Source: Xiphydria camelus
Taxonomy: Eukaryota; Arthropoda; Insecta; Hymenoptera; Xiphydriidae
NCBI GenBank assembly: GCA_963678675.1
Contig: OY783192.1
Coordinates: forward strand, 31,031,250-31,095,249
DNA: 64,000 nucleotides
Reading direction: 5' to 3'
Translations under genes and position numbers: made by a program
Shown: positions 58,561-64,000 of the stretch, piece by piece
Layout of the letters: each line of letters opens with the position of its first letter
Numbering within the stretch: the stretch's first letter is position 1
The notes under the pieces: model-generated
Databases searched by the model: none
Told to the model about the DNA's origin: nothing
What the model saw: the letters and a program-made list of their open reading frames with translations, nothing else

Positions 58561-58926
58561 CACCGAGAAGATAGTTCATTAATAGTTCATACATTTTATT
58601 TCATATACAACGAAATAAATATTTCGTTACGACAAGAAAATGTAGACTGAGACAATAGTTAGTAAATGCAAAATAGTAAATAGTAGATTAATAGGTTAGT
58701 AAATGCAATTTAAAATAGAGCGAAATAAATATTTCGTTAGAACAAGAAAATATACATATGTTAATTATTAAAACCTTTATTTCATTCAAATAATTGCCTC
58801 TGAGGATCAAATCGTGCGAAATAAGTATCACAATAGTTAACGAATATTTATTTGATCCAATAGAATACTTCTTTCGCCTTATTTAAACAAACATTTATTA
58901 ACTACAAATAAACTATCTTCTCGGTG
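58561..58926. mobile_element. MITE family D with internal duplication
   Basis: Ends CACCGAGAAGATAGTTCATT and AATAAACTATCTTCTCGGTG are near-exact complements. The CGAAATAAATATTTCGTTA and CAAGAAAATGTA/CAAGAAAATATA segment appears twice (about 58609 and 58720), so the copy is longer than others. TA flanks are not preserved. Confidence 0.65.
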
Positions 58927-59794
58927 CGACGATCGAAGGAACGTGGATCCCGCTACTCCGCGATGTGTCGACACATCCACCGAGATTGCATCGCGCGCGT
59001 TAAAACATCGCGAAGATGTATTGTCAAAACTTCATTCGGAGTTACGTACAGCCCGCGGAGAATTCGCGCAATATTGTTGCCGAACCTTTCCCCGAAAGGC
59101 CGTTTCGTCGCACGACCGCGACGCGACAATGTCGCGCCTTTCTCGAGTCAGCGGATTTCTGCTCGCGTTATTTTTTTTATCGCATAATTGCGGGCCGAAG
59201 ATTTCGCGCGCGATTCGGGCGAGGCTGCTTTCGGGCTGTCGCGGCTGAGCGATCGCTTACTCGGGACGAACGGCGCGTCGATTTGCATAAGTCTCGAACG
59301 CGATAGCTCGCTGGCCCGGTTAAATATCTTTTTCAACGTAATTAAAAGGGAGCGTGTGTGCACGAGCGAGAAGGTAGAGATCATTATCCGTGAACACGGC
59401 AGATGTTCGGCCCGCGACTGATCTCCATTAAAAGATTCGCATGATCGTGTGGCACTTAACTCGGAATGGCTTCAGGCGACGTTCTAACGAGTCTGGAAAA
59501 ATTATTACACCGCCGTTTACGACTTCGGTTTATACTGATATCGCAACTCTCTCTCTCTTTCTCTCTCTTTCTCCGTGCTCACAAGCTCGAACTTTAACCC
59601 GTAACTGGTAAGGTGAAACTCACAATTTCATTGAAATCACATAAGGTATAATTTTAATAATTCAGACTTTTTTTCCAGTTAAGGATTATAATTAGCCTTA
59701 GACGCGATATATTCAAGTGATTATCGAAATTCCTACATATTTTGAATATAACCATGCCTTTCGAATTCCCCTTCGATGAGACTTTAATTAAGGA
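58927..59794. other. GC-rich gene-free block
   Basis: CpG-rich to about 59420; a CT run at about 59549-59572. No exon is supported. Confidence 0.4.
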
Positions 59795-60965
59795 GCGTTT
59801 TTTAGCATTATTTTATGTTGGTAAAATTGACACAAATCGATAGTCCCGAATTGTCTCTTTCTCTTCTTATTTTTATGCACCGAAATCAATTTTAATCGAT
59901 CGTATCTAATTATTACCACGTAGCTAGCGAGCGGTTTTCTATTTCCGATCGACTAAAAATGTATTATTGGATTTAAAAAATTGCAGGGGATGCCAATTAC
60001 CATTCATGATGGCTAACAAAATTTGGCAGGCGAGAATATTTCGAGCAATATTAGGATTATTTGTGTACTTACAGTAAATTCGGTCACGCTAGCGGTTTTT
60101 AGGTTATTCCGCTGAATCCAAGAAAATTTCTCCCAGCGTCGTAGCTCTCATCTACGTAGAGTTATTTTGGGACGCGTGAAAGATGCGGCGTACTTTCAGT
60201 TTGTTCGTTTCAGGAAACATAAAACTTTATTCCAGACATATTAATCCAGCAGGCTCAGTAAGTGATGTGATTGCTGAGTAAGATTTCGATATTTACTGGA
60301 CAACATTAAATATTAACCCATTCCCCTTTATACCCCTATTTTTTAACGTGTTCTCCTTTTCACCCTGTAACTCGATATTTATCCTCTAAAACCCCTTATT
60401 ATTCAGCTTCTCAGTTGAGTGTCTTTTCATCATTTCAGATTACGCGAAAAGGATCAAAATTGTAAATTGTTTTTCATTAAAATGTTACCATAACTCTTAC
60501 TCTATCTATCTGCGCCAATATTTCGTTTCAAGTATAATAACCTAGTTGAATTAATATTTCTTACCGGAAACCAGAGAGATTTGACAAATAATCTCGTTTC
60601 CTTAAATCAGATTGCGAGGCTCAGATTTAAGTTACAAAAACATCCTTCATTCACGTAATAACTATTGATATTTCGTTGTATATCTTACAAATTGTTATTT
60701 CTTAAACCACTAGACGTGTTTAGTTTCTGGAAGATCTCTTTTTTTAATCAAAATTGTCCTCGTTTTAATTTTTTGTTCGGATTTCCCCTATTTTCTCTAA
60801 AATAAAATAAACAGGGGTTGCGAAGCCTGCAAAATCAAAAGATCGAATAGCCATTGTGCGATTTCTACCTGTTGCATCGGTGTATGCTGACCATCACCTG
60901 AAAAATTCCTACGAGCTCTTTTAAAAATTCCCAGAATTGAAAGACACCCCTTAAAGAGTATTGTT
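59795..60965 (+). repeat. Dispersed repeat K, copy 3, with extra ~570 bp
   Basis: 59795-60310 and 60885-60965 match 40425-41075 in order. The segment 60311-60884, AT-rich with TTCCCC and CCCTAT words, is missing from the other copies, so it is an insertion here or a deletion there. Confidence 0.55.
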
Positions 60966-62442
60966 TCCATAACCCTCGTGCGTAAAGAAAAAAAAAATGC
61001 TCGCATTTGTACGTAGATATACTCATTGCGTAACGCTCGACAATCGTCGTTCGAAGCACCAAAGATATCATCCAGCGAAGTGTGTGTCGTGCGCCCCCGC
61101 TTCCGGTCTCGAGTGCAGCCGTGATGCATTTGCACGCGCCACGGTCACGTGCTCGTCTTCGCGCCGCCTCTCGGTCGGTCGGAAGTAACCCCGACGTTCT
61201 CCGAGGCGGAACGATAGTGAAATCGCTATCGGGCATCGCGCGCGCGCACGCGCTAGGTGTTTCCGGAAACGCGCAAACGGTATTATTTCGATTGCGCAAT
61301 CGCGCCGAGCGCGACGCCGACTGCCACGGAATTCGCGGTAAGCGTTGCCCTCCTCCCCGCGGTCGCAAAAATGCTTCTGGACGCGGTAAACGCGCGCGCG
61401 CTCTCCTCGTTCGGGTTACCGCGTGACGTTATTTCACGCTCGGACAGTCTGGCGGATTTGCATAGCGACGAAGGCGGGGATTAAGTTCGTAGCCATTTTG
61501 GCTTTGTCGATTCGCCGACGATCGACGCCTCGTGTATTTGCGTTTCGACCGAATCGCGCGCATCGAGCCGCTATTTGTCGCTCGCGGCGAGAACTGGATA
61601 TGGAATCGGTCGTTTCTCGCCGAAATTCGCGATATTTTTGCCGCTCTCGTGGTTAAACTGGGTCGCGCAGCTCCGTTAGCACCGTAGACATTGTAGCTAT
61701 ATTCTACACGGTCGTGTATACTACACCGAGAGGGAAACCGATTGCAAGTCATTTGCCCCGGCATTCGACCGAATTGCGCGTTGCAGGCTAATTCCGCGAA
61801 GAGGCGAGCGTTTACGACAGGCGTGGCTCAGACGGTCTACGATGTCTGGTCGCGCGGGTCTGTTACCACTGCTGCGGTGGTTGGCTGCGCGGTGACGTTT
61901 TTCGGCTCTTCGGCGTTGGAGCGTTCCGCGTTAAATGCAATGAGAAAAATGGATATTGATAAAATTATTCTTCAATTTTCGATTGCTGACACGAGGATCT
62001 GTGTTCTTCTGCTGAGAGAGTTCTTATTTCAGAAATCCTCGTTCCTAAACGTAGTGATGTAATTATTCTTAGTGTTTTGCGATGAGTTCTCCTACCAACA
62101 AGCGTAATTTTCCTTTAATTTTAGCAAAACAAATCGCTGCTTGGAGGTTGTTATGACGTTTGAACTTCTTATTCATAAATATTTAGTGATGCAAGATTTT
62201 GCCAACGGGGTAAAAGTGGGATAGATACTTTAATTTCTATTTAACTTCGAATGCGATTATTTTAAAACGCAGTGGAGATACACGAAAAATATAGAGTAGC
62301 TTTTTTACAGTAAAAATCTAGAGAAATATTTTCTATTGGAACTTTTCTTCGACATCTGCAATTGATTTCGGGATAATCGATTTTGAACTTGTTCTTCAAC
62401 TGAGGCAGTCTTTCTTCTTATCTTAATTGGAATACGAGTATA
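60966..62442. other. GC-rich then mixed; no gene seen
   Basis: Long opposing ORFs at 61000-61760 are typical of CpG-rich sequence. No splice-supported exon. Confidence 0.4.
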
Positions 62443-62683
62443 CACTCAGGGAAAAGGTCTAGTTGAATACGAACCTATAATAGAAAAATTTATTTGAGAT
62501 AAATAGGAATTTATTCACATCAAATAAAAGTCTATTTGAATTTGATAAATATTCTACTAGGTTCGTAATGGATTAAACAGGTATGCAAGACATGTATCTA
62601 ATTTCAATAGATTTGCTCGATGTGAACAAATTCTTATTTATGAGCGAACAAGTTCGTATTCAATTAGACCTTTTCTCTCAGTG
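62443..62683. mobile_element. Palindromic MITE with CACTCAGGGAAAAGG ends
   Basis: GGTCTAGTTGAATACGAAC at the left pairs with GTTCGTATTCAATTAGACC at the right. Outer TA flanks at 62441-62442 and 62684-62685. No ORF. Confidence 0.72.
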
Positions 62684-62685
62684 TA

Positions 62686-63255
62686 TGATTCCAGTTGAAA
62701 TGCATGTACTAATCACAATATAGTTGCCCTACAATATCCTTATGAGTAGTTGAATTATTATACTACCCACAACGATCTATTTTTCTCAGTGTACTCGTGC
62801 ATCGCGACAAAACGCAATCATAACAATCCGCTTCATTTGACGAGCGGAAAGATCCTCTCCGATCCTCGTATAATAATCCACGCTCCACGACTCATAAATA
62901 TCGTAAAACGAAAAATGAATACGAAACGAGCCGCACAGCGCAATATATGCGCACGCGCGTATAATTGCACATTACCATCGCAATCCCGACATCGGCTCGT
63001 CAAAGTAAATTACCGAGTCGGCTTTCGCGTTTTCCGCGAGGCGACAAGTACATTTTCCGAGTGTTACGAGCGTCGCGCGATAATGATCGTCGCGCGCGCG
63101 CGGATACGAATTATTGAAATTTATCGCTAAGGAAAATCGCGCAGCGCTCGCGCGACGTCTCCGAAACGATCGCGAAGGATTGAGATCGACGGGCGTGACG
63201 ACGCACGGGCAATTCACGCCTCCGCGATGGACACTTTCTCGTTAGACGAAGAGCG
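62686..63255. other. Solo MITE end; otherwise no feature
   Basis: CTATTTTTCTCAGTGTA near 62778-62794 looks like an isolated right end of a CACTGAG-type MITE. The rest is GC-rich without a supported exon. Confidence 0.4.
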
Positions 63256-63550
63256 CAACGGAGAAAAAAGATTTTGCAGTCCCAGCAAAACCGGGTTTTG
63301 CTGAAAACTTTTTGCTGTCACGACAAAAGTATTATTCGTGGCAGCAAAATGTGTGTCCGATTATAGCAAATGTAGCTGCAATCGCAGTGAAATTATTTTC
63401 GGTAAAAATATTTGCAAAATATAAAAGAACCATTTGTATTATTATTCGACATATCTTTCATCGCCATGGATAATATTTTTGTCACGATAGCCAAGTAATC
63501 TCAGCAGAATCCAATTTTGCTAAGATTGCAAAATCATTTTTTTTCTGGTG
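63256..63550. mobile_element. MITE family B, copy 3
   Basis: AACGGAGAAAAAAGATTTTG start and CAAAATCATTTTTTTTCTGG end. The interior GGCAGCAAAATGTGTGTCC and ATTATAGCAAATG is shared with copies 1 and 2. Confidence 0.65.
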
Positions 63551-64000
63551 CGGGAGAGAATTCGACTCTCTCTCTCGAGTCCCTCGTGAAGAGATCTAAT
63601 CGCGGTGATACGACACGAGCCAAGAAAGCTGTATACGCGGCTACTTCGGCCGTCGAAGAAGAAAAATGGGCCTCGGGCCCGCGGGTGGGCGTCTCCCGTT
63701 CGGCAGCGTCGTCCGCGTCGGTGTCGGACGGCCGAAAGGAACCGGCTGTCTTTCCGGCGGATCGTTAACCCCGTTATTGCGCGGCTCGTGCTATTAACGC
63801 GGCAATCTATGTATCCGAAACGCTTCTTACGACCGTTTCTCGTTGTCCGCCGCCTGATATGCAGGCTTTATCTGTAATTGCCGCGGCGTGTCGGGTCGTT
63901 CGAAGCGCGATGTGGAATTTTTTGTTGGAACGGGGCGGAAGAGAGGGAGAGGCTATGTTATCGTAGTCTTCACGATGCGCTCTCCTCGAACTTCTTTTAT
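63551..64000. other. GC-rich end of window, no gene seen
   Basis: Overlapping ORFs only. Confidence 0.35.

Noticed and set aside
60865..61368. 167-codon minus-strand ORF
   Set aside because: Crosses from repeat K into a GC-rich block; composition changes midway, so it is not one protein.
1..64000. tRNA and rRNA genes
   Set aside because: No A-box/B-box pair with a foldable cloverleaf and no rRNA core sequence was found by eye. A tRNAscan run would be more sensitive.

Overview
The window looks like a nuclear segment from an insect, most likely a hymenopteran (an ant-like genome). The reasons are short canonical introns, strongly patchy base composition with CpG-rich islands, and very many short palindromic DNA transposons flanked by TA or TTAA. 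No prokaryotic, organellar, rRNA, tRNA or CRISPR features were seen. Species-level placement is not possible from sequence alone.

Layout: 1-19.8 kb is gene-poor. AT-rich blocks made of MITEs and foldback elements alternate with GC-rich blocks that hold only chance ORFs. 19.87-30.83 kb holds the only convincing genes: five head-to-tail genes on the minus strand, in the order D, E, B, A, C from high to low coordinates. A, B and C encode small secreted proteins (195, 190 and 148 residues) that are paralogues. They share a phase-0 intron after a Gln codon, and A and B share an INVPAAT block and an RW..(5)HI.QE..DR helix. D and E are large paralogues (about 1036 residues, and about 738-761), each almost entirely in one exon. 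Each has two copies of a roughly 230-residue helical module and a shared hydrophobic C-terminal block. D has its own signal-peptide mini-exon. E has a splice acceptor of the same phase but no first exon of its own that I can find, so D and E may share the leader exon. I do not recognise these families.

30.9-64 kb is again repeat-dominated. It holds several MITE families, nested insertions, piggyBac-like TTAA elements, a degenerate tandem array (39.2-40.0 kb) and a truncated LINE 3' end (50.2-50.6 kb).

The most striking non-coding signal is a hammerhead ribozyme of type III topology at 44030-44100(+). It has an intact catalytic core, and its loops I and II are complementary over 11 nt. A second, decayed copy lies at 6049-6120(-) in the same kind of host repeat. 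The two copies carry damage in different places, and the loop complementarity is kept in both.

Working model: the five genes form a locally duplicated, probably lineage-restricted cluster of exported proteins with possible dibasic processing sites. The rest of the window is a layered record of transposon insertion. All gene models come from ORFs, splice signals and paralogue comparison; no expression or database evidence was available.
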